NCBI RefSeq assembly: GCF_050847355.1 | Contig: NZ_CP193762.1 | Location: forward strand, 52,488-116,487 | Origin: Limimaricola sp027213785 | Lineage (GTDB): Bacteria; Pseudomonadota; Alphaproteobacteria; Rhodobacterales; Rhodobacteraceae | Direction: 5' to 3' | DNA: 64,000 nt | Shown here: piece by piece, positions 1-7,518 of the stretch | How positions within the stretch are numbered: position 1 is the first letter of the stretch | How the letters are laid out: each line of letters starts with the position of its first letter | The notes under the pieces: generated by a model | The model's database searches: none | Told to the model about the DNA's origin: nothing | Seen by the model: the letters and a program-made list of their open reading frames with translations, nothing else | Made by a program: the position numbers and the translations under genes

Positions 1-177
1 CTCGCCCAGCGGGCGCTGGGTCACCGCCCGGAAGATCAGCGCCGGCAGCGCGAAGCCGACCACGAACTTTCCCAGCGCGGCCATGTCGCCCGCCCCGAGC
101 GCTCCGATGCGCACCGCCAGATAACCCACCCCGATCAGGACGAAGATCACGCCCGTGATCGGAAAAATGTCGAACAT
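1..177 (-). CDS. AEC-family (auxin efflux carrier-like) transporter, N-terminal part
   Basis: The reverse strand opens with an ATG at 175-177 and stays open for 59 codons until the window edge, so only the N-terminus is present. It begins MFDIFPITGVIFVLIGVGYL and continues into a second hydrophobic stretch (FVVGFALPALIFRAV). Two membrane segments separated by a short polar loop, with a conserved PALIFRA-like element, are typical of the AEC/MdcF permease family, which moves small organic acids or amino acids across the inner membrane. The substrate cannot be told from this piece. The remaining helices should lie beyond base 1. Confidence 0.65.
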   Translation of the reverse strand, partial: MFDIFPITGVIFVLIGVGYLAVRIGALGAGDMAALGKFVVGFALPALIFRAVTQRPLGE

Positions 178-597
178 GAACCCTCGCAACGTGACTGGCG
201 GGACGGGTTGCCCGCTTGCGGCCAATGCCTATTGGTCCTCCGCGCTCCGCGGCAAGAGGTCTCCGACCATTTCGGCCCGGTCATCCGTCCCTGCCTCATT
301 TGGGGCCCATGGTTCGACAGGGGCCCAGTCGTCAGATGAGCAAACGGGCTTTGAGGAGTAGCCCGCAGACCGCCACGGCGCGATCCTGTCGCCCACTCAT
401 CCCATCGACAGGGTAGCCCGTGCCTGGCGATCGCTGCGGCCGTATCTTCTTGCTGTCTATGTAGCGCCTGCCACCAAGCGTCATTGCATCATTGTTCTAA
501 AACCAAGAAGAAGGATGTCCGCTAGCAAAGATACCTCCTTATTGATGTGGGTCGGCGGGCTGAGGGGCCCAATGCGGCCGAGAGGGACAATGGGCGC
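178..597. other. Intergenic, no gene seen
   Basis: About 420 bases between the AEC transporter start and the end of the PIN toxin gene. Short open frames here lack ribosome binding sites and protein-like composition. The promoter of the reverse-strand transporter should lie in the first part. I see no clear repeat or hairpin. Confidence 0.5.
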
Positions 598-1038
598 CTA
601 CCTGCGCCTTGGCCCGCCAAGCGCCCAAGGGTCGAGCACATCGGCACCGAGCGCCATGAACGGCATCGGGGTGCGTGTCGCGACCATCACGCCCGGCCGG
701 GAGAGGGCGATCGCGGCGATCTGCCCATCCGCGATCGAGATCGCGTAGCCCTTCTGGCGCGCGGCCGCGACCTGCGTGCCGTAGATCCGCGCCGCCGCGC
801 CATCGAAGGGCAGGATCCGACCGGAAAAGTCTTCTTCGAGAATGGCCGTGACGGCCCGTATCAGTCCGTCACGCCGCTTGCCGCCCGGCATTGCCTGAAC
901 GCCGAAGATCAGTTCCGCCGCCGTGATCGCGCTCAGATAGAGGTTCGTGGGGTCCTGTGCGTTGAGCCAATCCATGACGGCATCGTCGGGGACTTTCCTC
1001 TGGGTCTCGGCGATCACGCTCGTATCAAGGAGGATCAA
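598..1038 (-). CDS. vapC: PIN-domain toxin (VapC/FitB family)
   Basis: A 146-residue PIN-domain ribonuclease, the toxin of a type II toxin-antitoxin pair; such enzymes cleave RNA when freed from their antitoxin. The acidic metal-binding residues are in the expected places: D5 in the MILLDTSVIAE start, E42 in the AAELIFG element, and D104 in SIADGQIAAIAL. Length is normal for the family (about 130-145). Its start overlaps the end of the upstream antitoxin gene by four bases, the usual translational coupling. The pair probably acts as a plasmid or island maintenance module. The family is clear; the RNA target is unknown. Confidence 0.9.
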   Translation of the reverse strand: MILLDTSVIAETQRKVPDDAVMDWLNAQDPTNLYLSAITAAELIFGVQAMPGGKRRDGLIRAVTAILEEDFSGRILPFDGAAARIYGTQVAAARQKGYAISIADGQIAAIALSRPGVMVATRTPMPFMALGADVLDPWALGGPRRR

Positions 1039-1274
1039 TCGAACAGGCTCAACTGGTTCGCGGACTGGTCCCGCTCGACGGCCAGCTCATCCCCCAGATA
1101 GCGCCCATAGCGCTCCCGGAGCCGGTGGCCAAAGCCGCCGTCGCTGGAGGCAATGGCAGCGTGCACGAGGATCGAGCGCACCTCCGCCTCGAGGCTGCGT
1201 CCGTTCAATTGGGCTTGCGCACGGAGACGCTCGTGAACCTCGTCCGGCAGGTTTCTTACCGTCATGTTCGCCAT
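1035..1274 (-). CDS. FitA/VapB-like ribbon-helix-helix antitoxin
   Basis: A 79-residue protein beginning MANMTVRNLPDEVHERLR. The beta strand TVRNLP followed by two helices and the RSLEAEVRSIL segment is the ribbon-helix-helix fold of FitA/StbC-type antitoxins. These bind their own promoter and neutralise the PIN toxin through the C-terminal tail (here ending NQLSLFD). It precedes and overlaps the PIN gene by four bases. A GGAGGG ribosome site sits just upstream; it is very close to the ATG at 1274 and more distant from a second in-frame ATG at 1265, so either start could be used. Autoregulation by the complex is expected from the family. Confidence 0.85.
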   Translation of the reverse strand: MANMTVRNLPDEVHERLRAQAQLNGRSLEAEVRSILVHAAIASSDGGFGHRLRERYGRYLGDELAVERDQSANQLSLFD

Positions 1275-1681
1275 GATCCCTCCGGCACGATGGCAGATCT
1301 TCGGGAGTGATGGCCTTGTGAGGGGGCATATTCAAGCAACGGGATGTAGACGTGGTCGAACCGGGCAAGGGTGCAGCCCTGATGCTTTCCGCGCACCGGG
1401 CCTCGGTCCAGTCGGCGCGCCGTCCGACGCAGCCGCAGATCCGATGATCCCGTGGGATCAGCCCCCATCTTCCGGGAACGCGCAGGGAGGCTGGGAGGAG
1501 ATAGGTCCATGCCCAGCATCGAGGTCGTCGACCTGCACCGATGCCGACCTGCAGCCTGCGTCCCCGTCCGGATGTGACAAGACGTCACGGGCCGGATCAG
1601 ATGGGCCATCTCGTGGTAAGAGGCCTTTCCCGACAGCTCCTATGGGGCATGGGACACCACGGACAACAGCAGGAGGCTTCC
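1275..1681. other. Intergenic, promoter region of two divergent units
   Basis: About 400 bases between the start of the antitoxin gene (reverse) and the start of a small forward gene at 1682. It should contain both promoters. I see no convincing gene in it. Confidence 0.4.
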
Positions 1682-1936
1682 ATGTCGATCGATCCGACTT
1701 TCACATACTGGACTGCCGTCTTCATCCCTGCCGGCGAGGTCGAACCCACGGCAATGACAGCGGACTTCAACGAACTCGGCGAAGGCGACCCGGTCGATGC
1801 ACGGGGCGCGATGGTGCATTTCAGATCAGCCCTGGGCGCTAAGGCCAAAGTGCTCGACGTCTATCCGTTTCCCGATCCGGACGAAGCGCTCGAGACCTAC
1901 CGGGCGACAGAGACGCTCAAGGTCGCTGGCATGTGA
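1682..1936 (+). CDS. Small conserved-looking hypothetical protein
   Basis: An 84-residue protein with a strong AGGAGG ribosome site six bases before the ATG at 1682, which is why this start is preferred over upstream in-frame codons. It is acidic, with no membrane segment or signal peptide. The order of the predicted hydrophobic stretches (TYWTAVFIP, GAMVHFRSAL, KVLDVYPF) suggests a small alpha/beta fold. I do not recognise a family. It stands alone, about 140 bases ahead of the large gene at 2076, and could be co-transcribed with it. Confidence 0.6.
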   Translation: MSIDPTFTYWTAVFIPAGEVEPTAMTADFNELGEGDPVDARGAMVHFRSALGAKAKVLDVYPFPDPDEALETYRATETLKVAGM

Positions 1937-2075
1937 GGCCAGATGGACGGTCGAGGCGCGACGACCGGGTCCTGAGACCTGTGCGATCCCGCCTCGCCAG
2001 CCGTCTCCCGCTTGCAGCGTTGCCTCGCCCTATGCAGGCTCGCTCCGAGTTGTCTTCAGTTCTCGCGGGATCGCC

Positions 2076-4211
2076 ATGCTGCCCAGTTCGGTCAAGACCA
2101 CGCTCGCGGCCCTTGCGAAGGCTTCCGACCCCAAAACGCACGCCGCGGAGCTAAAACACTTCGGCCGCGCGCTTCTGGAAAGACCGAAGGACGCAGCAAG
2201 GTTCCTGGCGCAGATGGCCGGCAGCGCGGCCGCCGCCGGTGCGGGCGAGGACCGCATGAGCCAGTTGCTCAGCACGGGCCTCGACGAGGCCCGGATGGCG
2301 CGGGAGAACGGGCAGCGGCGCGGCGCGCTCTTCATCGATGCCCTCGAGACGCAGCTCGGCGACCTGGTCGCATCGGATGCCCTGACCCTCAGGGGAAGCC
2401 TGGCGGTTTCGGGAACCTGGGTGCGCGCCGGCCTGTCCCCGCCCGCCATCCTCGCCGCGCGGCAGGATGGATTCACTGCCGCGGTAGCAGCTGGTGACGA
2501 TCCAGCTGCTCTGGAAACCCTGCTCGACGGTCTGCTCGGCAGCCTGATGCGGGAGCACGGCGACAACGTCACCGTCCTGCAGACCTTGTTTGCAGAAATG
2601 CTGCCCACCGTGCCGCCTGAGGCCCGCCAGGCCCTCACCCGAATGGCTGTGGCGCGGCCCCGGGAGATTTTCGCCGAACTCGGCTGCGCCTGGCTGCTCG
2701 ATGCCGATGCGGAGGTTCGCTTTGGCGCGCTGGACGGCCTTTCGGACCGCTTGGCGGCGGGGACGGTCTCCTCGGAGACGCTGGCCCGGCTCACCATCCT
2801 GCGCAGCTGGCTGGCGGATGCAGCGCTGCGTGACCGGGTGGATGGCTTAGTGCGGGAGGCCCTGCGCAAGGGCGTGGGCGGCGCCACGAAGGCGCCCGAG
2901 CGCAAGCTGCATCGGATCGTCGCCAGCCCGGTGGACGGCTCCGGCGCGCAGAGCATGGCGGCGGCGGTACAGAGCGGGGGCGCCCGCAGCGTGGCGGTGG
3001 TGCTGCTGAAGCAGGGCTTCGGTGTGAAAGATGCCTATGTGCTGCCGTGCGACGGCGCCACCGAGCAGCGCCGCATCCTCACCACCCTGACCGACGAGAT
3101 CGAGGCGCAGGACGTCCCGCGCGCATACCTGGAGCAGACGCTCGGCATCGCCTTGGGCGAGGGGCTGGAGGCGGGCGTGGCGCCCGTGCCGGGGTTGGTG
3201 GACGTGGCGCAGGCTTGCGGTCTCGACACGCTGCGTCCGCTCTCCACCTCGGTCGCGGCGATGCTGGAGCTGGCAGACCCCGAGGGCTGGATTGCCGATC
3301 TGACGGTCCAGGCCCGAGGCCGGCTGATCATGGCCAGTCAGCACTGGCCGGACAGGTATTCGGTCCTCGAGAGTTGGTTCGAAGATAGCGACGAAACCGT
3401 GGCGGCGCTGGAGAGCGCCAGGTCCCCGAGCGCGCTGACCCGCGCCATGGGGCGGGTGCTGGAAGCCCGGCGCGCGCATTGGGCCGCGGTCATCGCCCGC
3501 AATGCGCTGCTGCTCAGTGCTGCCGGATCCACACACGCGGACGAGTTCCTCGCGGTCGCGGCGGCGCTGAAGGACGGGCGCGATCTCAAGAAGACACCGG
3601 TGATGGGTTTCATCTGCGAGCAATCGATCTTGGTGTGGATGGATCGACGCGATGCCCCCAGCGCCCCCTTCGATGCGCCGCCGGATATGCCGTTCGCCTC
3701 GTCCCCCATGCCACCTGCGCCTGAGACAATGCCGAATGCCACCCCCGAGGCCGCGGACAAGTTGACCAGGCTGTTGCAGCCCGCCGGGCTGACCGAGCCC
3801 TGGCTCGAGGGCTATCTGATGGGGATCTGCACCGCGCCGATCTTCGTGACACCGTCGGATTGGCTCACGCCGCTGCTTCACATCGTCGGGCCCAGCATCG
3901 AAGCTGAGAAGGATCTGACCTGCTTCGTCAATCTGCTGATGCCGCGCTACAACGGCACCGTTGAGAAGCTGAGGGCGCCATACGAGGAGCTCGTCCCGGC
4001 CGACATGCCGCTGATCCCGATCTGGGCGGACGGCTACCTGACGGCCTGGGGGGCGACGAAACTCAACTGGCCCGTCAAGGTACTGGGGCCGCAGGGCAAG
4101 ACAATCCGCAAGGCGCTCGAGCAGGCGACGGAGGGTCGGATCAAGCCGTCGGTGTTTCGGGACACGCTGCCGACCTGGCTGCGAGAGCGCTTCGCCGTGC
4201 AGAAAGGGTAA
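2076..4211 (+). CDS. Large uncharacterised helical protein (711 aa)
   Basis: A 711-residue cytosolic protein starting MLPSSVKTTLAALAKASDPK. It is almost entirely helical by composition, rich in Ala, Leu, Arg and Asp, with many amphipathic helices of similar spacing, so an alpha-solenoid (HEAT/TPR-like) fold is possible. It has no signal peptide or membrane segment, and I see no catalytic motif. A less helical Pro-rich stretch (around residues 528-552) separates a C-terminal block. The frame is open further upstream, but the ATG at 2076 is where protein-like sequence starts. I do not recognise the family. The open frame is supported by strong third-position G+C bias. Confidence 0.7.
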   Translation: MLPSSVKTTLAALAKASDPKTHAAELKHFGRALLERPKDAARFLAQMAGSAAAAGAGEDRMSQLLSTGLDEARMARENGQRRGALFIDALETQLGDLVASDALTLRGSLAVSGTWVRAGLSPPAILAARQDGFTAAVAAGDDPAALETLLDGLLGSLMREHGDNVTVLQTLFAEMLPTVPPEARQALTRMAVARPREIFAELGCAWLLDADAEVRFGALDGLSDRLAAGTVSSETLARLTILRSWLADAALRDRVDGLVREALRKGVGGATKAPERKLHRIVASPVDGSGAQSMAAAVQSGGARSVAVVLLKQGFGVKDAYVLPCDGATEQRRILTTLTDEIEAQDVPRAYLEQTLGIALGEGLEAGVAPVPGLVDVAQACGLDTLRPLSTSVAAMLELADPEGWIADLTVQARGRLIMASQHWPDRYSVLESWFEDSDETVAALESARSPSALTRAMGRVLEARRAHWAAVIARNALLLSAAGSTHADEFLAVAAALKDGRDLKKTPVMGFICEQSILVWMDRRDAPSAPFDAPPDMPFASSPMPPAPETMPNATPEAADKLTRLLQPAGLTEPWLEGYLMGICTAPIFVTPSDWLTPLLHIVGPSIEAEKDLTCFVNLLMPRYNGTVEKLRAPYEELVPADMPLIPIWADGYLTAWGATKLNWPVKVLGPQGKTIRKALEQATEGRIKPSVFRDTLPTWLRERFAVQKG

Positions 4212-4682
4212 TGGGCTCGGACAGGAAACGGGAGGGCGCTGGTCGTACCGTGCCTGATGGCCAAGCCATCCCGGGATGGCTACCCCGTGTGCTTGGACTT
4301 GAGGTTGCCCTGCCGGTCGTATGCGGGGATTTCGATGCGGTGATGTGGCGGTTTCACATCCTTGCGGTCTCGCGCCCGAGGGTGCCGATCCAACCAGGCC
4401 GCCATGCATGCTCAAGGGCCACAACCGTTCGGCCTCAGTCACCACCGTGACTAGCGGGGGCGGGATGAAGTACGTCCGGAAAACGCGGGCATCGGGGACG
4501 CTTAATCGGCCGTCGGCGAACGGCGTGTGACTACAGCCAGAGGCGGGCGCGGGTCCTGCAGCTGACACGGGTCGCTGTGAGCGATCGCCTGGCATTCTCC
4601 CGACAGTACGCGTTCCCCGGTTTTCTCGGCCAACCGCTCTCTCCCCGTTACTCCGTACAAAAGAAACACGGATCCAGAACGA

Positions 4683-4728
4683 GGGAACAGATTTCCCGAA
4701 CCCTTGCCGGCTCTGCAAATCTGTTCCC
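4683..4728. repeat. Long inverted repeat, 12-bp perfect arms
   Basis: GGGAACAGATTT at 4683-4694 is matched by AAATCTGTTCCC at 4717-4728. The similarity extends outwards to about 17 bases per arm with one mismatch, and the spacer is 22 bases. There is no T-run, so a terminator is unlikely. A protein-binding or recombination site in the gene-free region is an inference. Confidence 0.6.
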
Positions 4729-5144
4729 TTGTTTTAGTCCTGTCGTCCCTCGCAGCCGAGCGGAGCGTTCCCCTCGGTATCGACCCGCTGCAGATCCGTC
4801 CCGGTGCGCGAGGTTCGGCATTCTCCATGTCTCGATGATGCCCACCGCCTTACCGATGCGAGAGGCGCGGAGGTTCAGCGGGGTTGTCACGGCAGGGGAC
4901 TGAAGCTCGGGCGGCAGGGGAAACTTTGAGCCGACATGGAAGAGCTGAACCGAACTTGCCGCGCTATCATCTGCACCGGCTCAGCGCGCATCCCATCGAA
5001 CGGCACACAGTGAAGGGCAGTTCCTTCTCCTGGAACGCGAATCACCAAGTGGGTGGGAGGGCAGGGGCGGCGCCGGAAAGGAGAATTGCCCCTCATCCAC
5101 GGCGGTTATTTGGAAGGTCACGGCCTATGACGTCGCGTCAGTCG

Positions 5145-5242
5145 AAAAAAAACCTGCCGATCCGATTGCGGAGCTTATTCTTGCCAAAAACAGGAGGGGA
5201 ACAGGCGCACGCTTCGACGCGAAGCGCAAAAAACCCTTGCAT
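5145..5242 (-). ncRNA. Candidate small RNA on the reverse strand
   Basis: A promoter-like sequence (see 5248-5276) would start transcription near 5242 on the reverse strand. No protein gene follows. The transcript would contain a GCTTCG-CGT-CGAAGC hairpin and run into eight consecutive T at 5152-5145. The GC stem in front of the T-run is weak, so termination there is uncertain. This is inference from sequence signals only; a counter-transcribed regulatory RNA of the replicon is one possibility. Confidence 0.3.
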
Positions 5243-5247
5243 TCATA

Positions 5248-5276
5248 CCTATACAGCAGGCCGCATGCATTGTCAA
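5248..5276 (-). promoter_or_regulatory. Promoter-like sequence, reverse strand
   Basis: On the reverse strand a perfect -35 box TTGACA (5276-5271) is followed after exactly 17 bases by TATAGG (5253-5248), which matches four of six positions of the -10 consensus. It points away from the forward gene at 5444. Confidence 0.45.
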
Positions 5277-5281
5277 CATTA
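5266..5281. repeat. Dispersed 16-mer, copy 1
   Basis: TGCATTGTCAACATTA occurs here and again identically at 10669-10684. The core TTGTCAACAT recurs at 19411-19420. Copies 1 and 3 are also each preceded by CATACCTATA (5244-5253 and 19380-19389). Confidence 0.6.
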
Positions 5282-5443
5282 GTTCGGGCCTTTTTTTATC
5301 CTTTGTTTCTAGAGGACAAAGACCTCCAAGGACAGGAGGCGCGGCCAAAACCGCGGCGCCGCGGCTCTTCTCGACCAATCCTTCGGTCTGTATACAAATC
5401 CTGGCCCGCCACTGAAGAGCGCTGCCATAGAAGAGGATTATAC

Positions 5444-5803
5444 ATGAGGACAGCGACGATTTCGCAGGCGCATCAGCCTCCCGATCTCAAGCACAAGGCG
5501 GCCACGCTCGACGAAGAGCTATCGGCGATGCGGAGGAAGCGCAGCCGCGCGCTGCGTGTTGCCCAGGGGTGTGACCACGTGCGGCTCACCCATGACATCG
5601 AGTTCACATTCCCGACTCGAGGCATCAGGCGAGAGCGCCTGAGCGACACCATCGCCGGGCATATTCCGGACGGCCCAGAGCCTAAGGCCCCGGGGGTCGA
5701 TCAGCCGGCAAACGGCATGGGCTGCTTCAAGGTCTGGCTGTCTCCTGCAGCAGCGGCGGAAGCTCACACCTTGCGGAATGGAGCGGCGCAAATGTCTATC
5801 TAG
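5444..5803 (+). CDS. Hypothetical protein (119 aa)
   Basis: A 119-residue basic protein starting MRTATISQAHQPPDLKHK, with an AGAGGA ribosome site upstream. The N-terminal third is strongly basic (MRRKRSRALRVAQG), which could bind nucleic acid. There is no membrane segment and no recognised domain. A hairpin terminator follows directly (5819-5845), so it is probably a one-gene unit ahead of the primase-helicase pair. Confidence 0.5.
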   Translation: MRTATISQAHQPPDLKHKAATLDEELSAMRRKRSRALRVAQGCDHVRLTHDIEFTFPTRGIRRERLSDTIAGHIPDGPEPKAPGVDQPANGMGCFKVWLSPAAAAEAHTLRNGAAQMSI

Positions 5804-5818
5804 ACCCGTTCCCGCTCC

Positions 5819-5845
5819 GGCGACCCTTCCGTCGCCTGCATTTTC
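5819..5845 (+). terminator. Hairpin terminator after the 119-aa gene
   Basis: GGCGAC (5819-5824), loop CCTTCC, GTCGCC (5831-5836), then TGCATTTT. A perfect six-base GC stem followed by a short T-run, 15 bases after the stop codon. Confidence 0.55.
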
Positions 5846-6025
5846 CAACCTGACTGAGGGCAAAGCCTGCGCGCATACAGCGTGACGGGACGGATGACGC
5901 ACGGACATGCGCATCCTCCCGATCACGAAGCACGGGTTTAACCGCAGTCATTCACTTCGAACTCGCGCAATCCCGCACGGGACGCCGACCGGCTGCACGG
6001 TCGGCGCACAGACAAGGACGACATC

Positions 6026-7507
6026 ATGAGTAAGTACACGCCCGACGCGTTCTCTCACTACCAATCCGCCTCGGAGATCGAAAACGATCTCTCGATGCAG
6101 GTCCCTTCGGTGACTCTGCTCACCTCCGAAGGTCCGCCATTGACCAAGACTACCTGTATCAGAGGTGACCACCTCTGCAAGACCTCATTGCCAACATTGA
6201 GCCACGGGATCGCAGAAATTCGATCCGTAGCCACCGCGAAGGCCCTGAAATGCCTGCTCGAAAGCCTCACTCGCAACCAGGCCATCTCGATCGGTGTGCT
6301 CAAAAAAGGCACTTCCGCTCGGATCGGGAGGAAAGGCCGCCTGAAGGGCCGCGAGATTTCCCGGACAAAAGACCATTTCCGCTTCCCGGTGGGCTCCGCC
6401 TGGCTACTATGGGACTACGATGCGAAATCGATGCCGCCGGAAGTCGCCCGGCGTGTCGAGAAGCTCGGTGGCCCACTGGAGGCCTTCTATCATATCTGCC
6501 CCGACGCCCGCTCCGCAGCGCAGGTTGTCCGGCCGTCATCTTCTGACGGCCTGTATGCGCCCGGGGTTCCGCTCGAAAGGAGTGCCGGTCGCCATGGGTA
6601 CTTCCTCTTCCAGGAGGGCACCCGGATACCCGAGGCGCTCCGCGTCCTGCAGGAGCGGGCCTGGGAGGCCGGGCTGGCCTGGTTTGCCGTCAGCGCCAGC
6701 GGCGCCATTCTGGAGCGCTCGATCGTCGATATCACGGTCGGTTCGCCCGAACGCCTCATCTTCGAAGCCCCTCCCATCCTGATTGCCCCCGTCAAGCGGG
6801 CGCCCAGCCCCACTCTCGTGCAGGAAGGGGGGGCCATGGCGATCCCGACGCTGACCGAGGAAACTCGTATCCAGGCCGAAGCGCTGAAGACGGCGGCCAG
6901 ACAGGCGGTCAAGCCGACTGCGAAGGCCACCAAGCAGCGCTTCGTCGAAGCGCGCACCGACGATCACGTCAGGTGCCTCGGCGTATCCAGAAGGGCGGCG
7001 GGACGCGCCGTGCAGGCCCTTCTCCAAAGCCGGGCGCTCGAGGACGACAGCCTTCTCGAGCTGGCGGATGGGCGCCGGGTTCGCGCCGGGGATCTGCTCG
7101 ATGGCAAGGCAGGGCATCATCACATGTCGATGCCGGATCCTGTCGAGGGGATCGGCTACGGCCGAGACAAGGCCACGCTGTTTCTCGAGCCTCGCCCGGG
7201 GCATCCCGATGACGATCCATGCATCGTATCCCACGCGCACGGGGAGAAGGTGGTCTACCGTTTTGCACGCTTCGAGAACGCGGCCGTGGCGCCAGCCCAT
7301 CCGATGCCGCCGACCGGTGACGAACGTGCGCCTGCCATTGCCGCCATGCGCGAGCGGATCGCCGAGTGGGGTCGCCTGAGCGACCAGTTCGCCCGAGCGC
7401 ACTTCATCTCGCAAGTGGAGGCAGCGGAGACGATGCACTGCGGCGCACTCTGCCCAGGGCAGGATGCAACAGAGGCGGCCGCGGGCCGGGTCGAGGTGCT
7501 GCAGTGA
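6026..7507 (+). CDS. Primase-polymerase-like protein (archaeo-eukaryotic primase superfamily, inferred)
   Basis: A 493-residue protein. Three motifs in the right order match the catalytic core of the archaeo-eukaryotic primase (AEP) superfamily: WLLWDYD at about 126-132 (hhhDhD, D130 and D132), SAGRHGYFLF at about 186-195 (the small-x-His motif, H190), and SIVDITVG at about 232-239 (the hD motif, D235). AEP proteins make primers or act as DNA polymerases in plasmids and phages. The C-terminal half (about 260-493) is not recognised and contains a basic linker. The gene ends 11 bases before an Fe-S helicase-like gene, so the two probably form a replication unit. The call rests on motifs only. 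Confidence 0.6.
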   Translation: MSKYTPDAFSHYQSASEIENDLSMQVPSVTLLTSEGPPLTKTTCIRGDHLCKTSLPTLSHGIAEIRSVATAKALKCLLESLTRNQAISIGVLKKGTSARIGRKGRLKGREISRTKDHFRFPVGSAWLLWDYDAKSMPPEVARRVEKLGGPLEAFYHICPDARSAAQVVRPSSSDGLYAPGVPLERSAGRHGYFLFQEGTRIPEALRVLQERAWEAGLAWFAVSASGAILERSIVDITVGSPERLIFEAPPILIAPVKRAPSPTLVQEGGAMAIPTLTEETRIQAEALKTAARQAVKPTAKATKQRFVEARTDDHVRCLGVSRRAAGRAVQALLQSRALEDDSLLELADGRRVRAGDLLDGKAGHHHMSMPDPVEGIGYGRDKATLFLEPRPGHPDDDPCIVSHAHGEKVVYRFARFENAAVAPAHPMPPTGDERAPAIAAMRERIAEWGRLSDQFARAHFISQVEAAETMHCGALCPGQDATEAAAGRVEVLQ

Positions 7508-7518
7508 AGGGGGGCGAT

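Larger units (their letters stand above)
4212..5443. other. 1.2-kb region without a supported gene
   Basis: No convincing protein gene. It holds a long inverted repeat (4683-4728), and at 5145-5281 a reverse-strand promoter-like sequence followed by a hairpin and a T8 run, next to a repeated 16-mer. In a replicon backbone such a gap could carry an origin, a centromere or a regulatory RNA; nothing here decides which. Confidence 0.4.

Noticed and set aside
2847..4718. 623-codon open frame on the reverse strand
   Set aside because: It mirrors the 711-residue forward gene. The product is rich in Arg, Gly and His in the way expected of an antisense frame in high G+C DNA, and it has no ribosome site.
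5248..5276. Treating the promoter at copy 1 as the function of all three 16-mer copies
   Set aside because: At 10669-10684 no -10 box lies at 17 bases, and at 19411-19420 the TATAGG lies 22 bases away, so the promoter reading holds only for copy 1.
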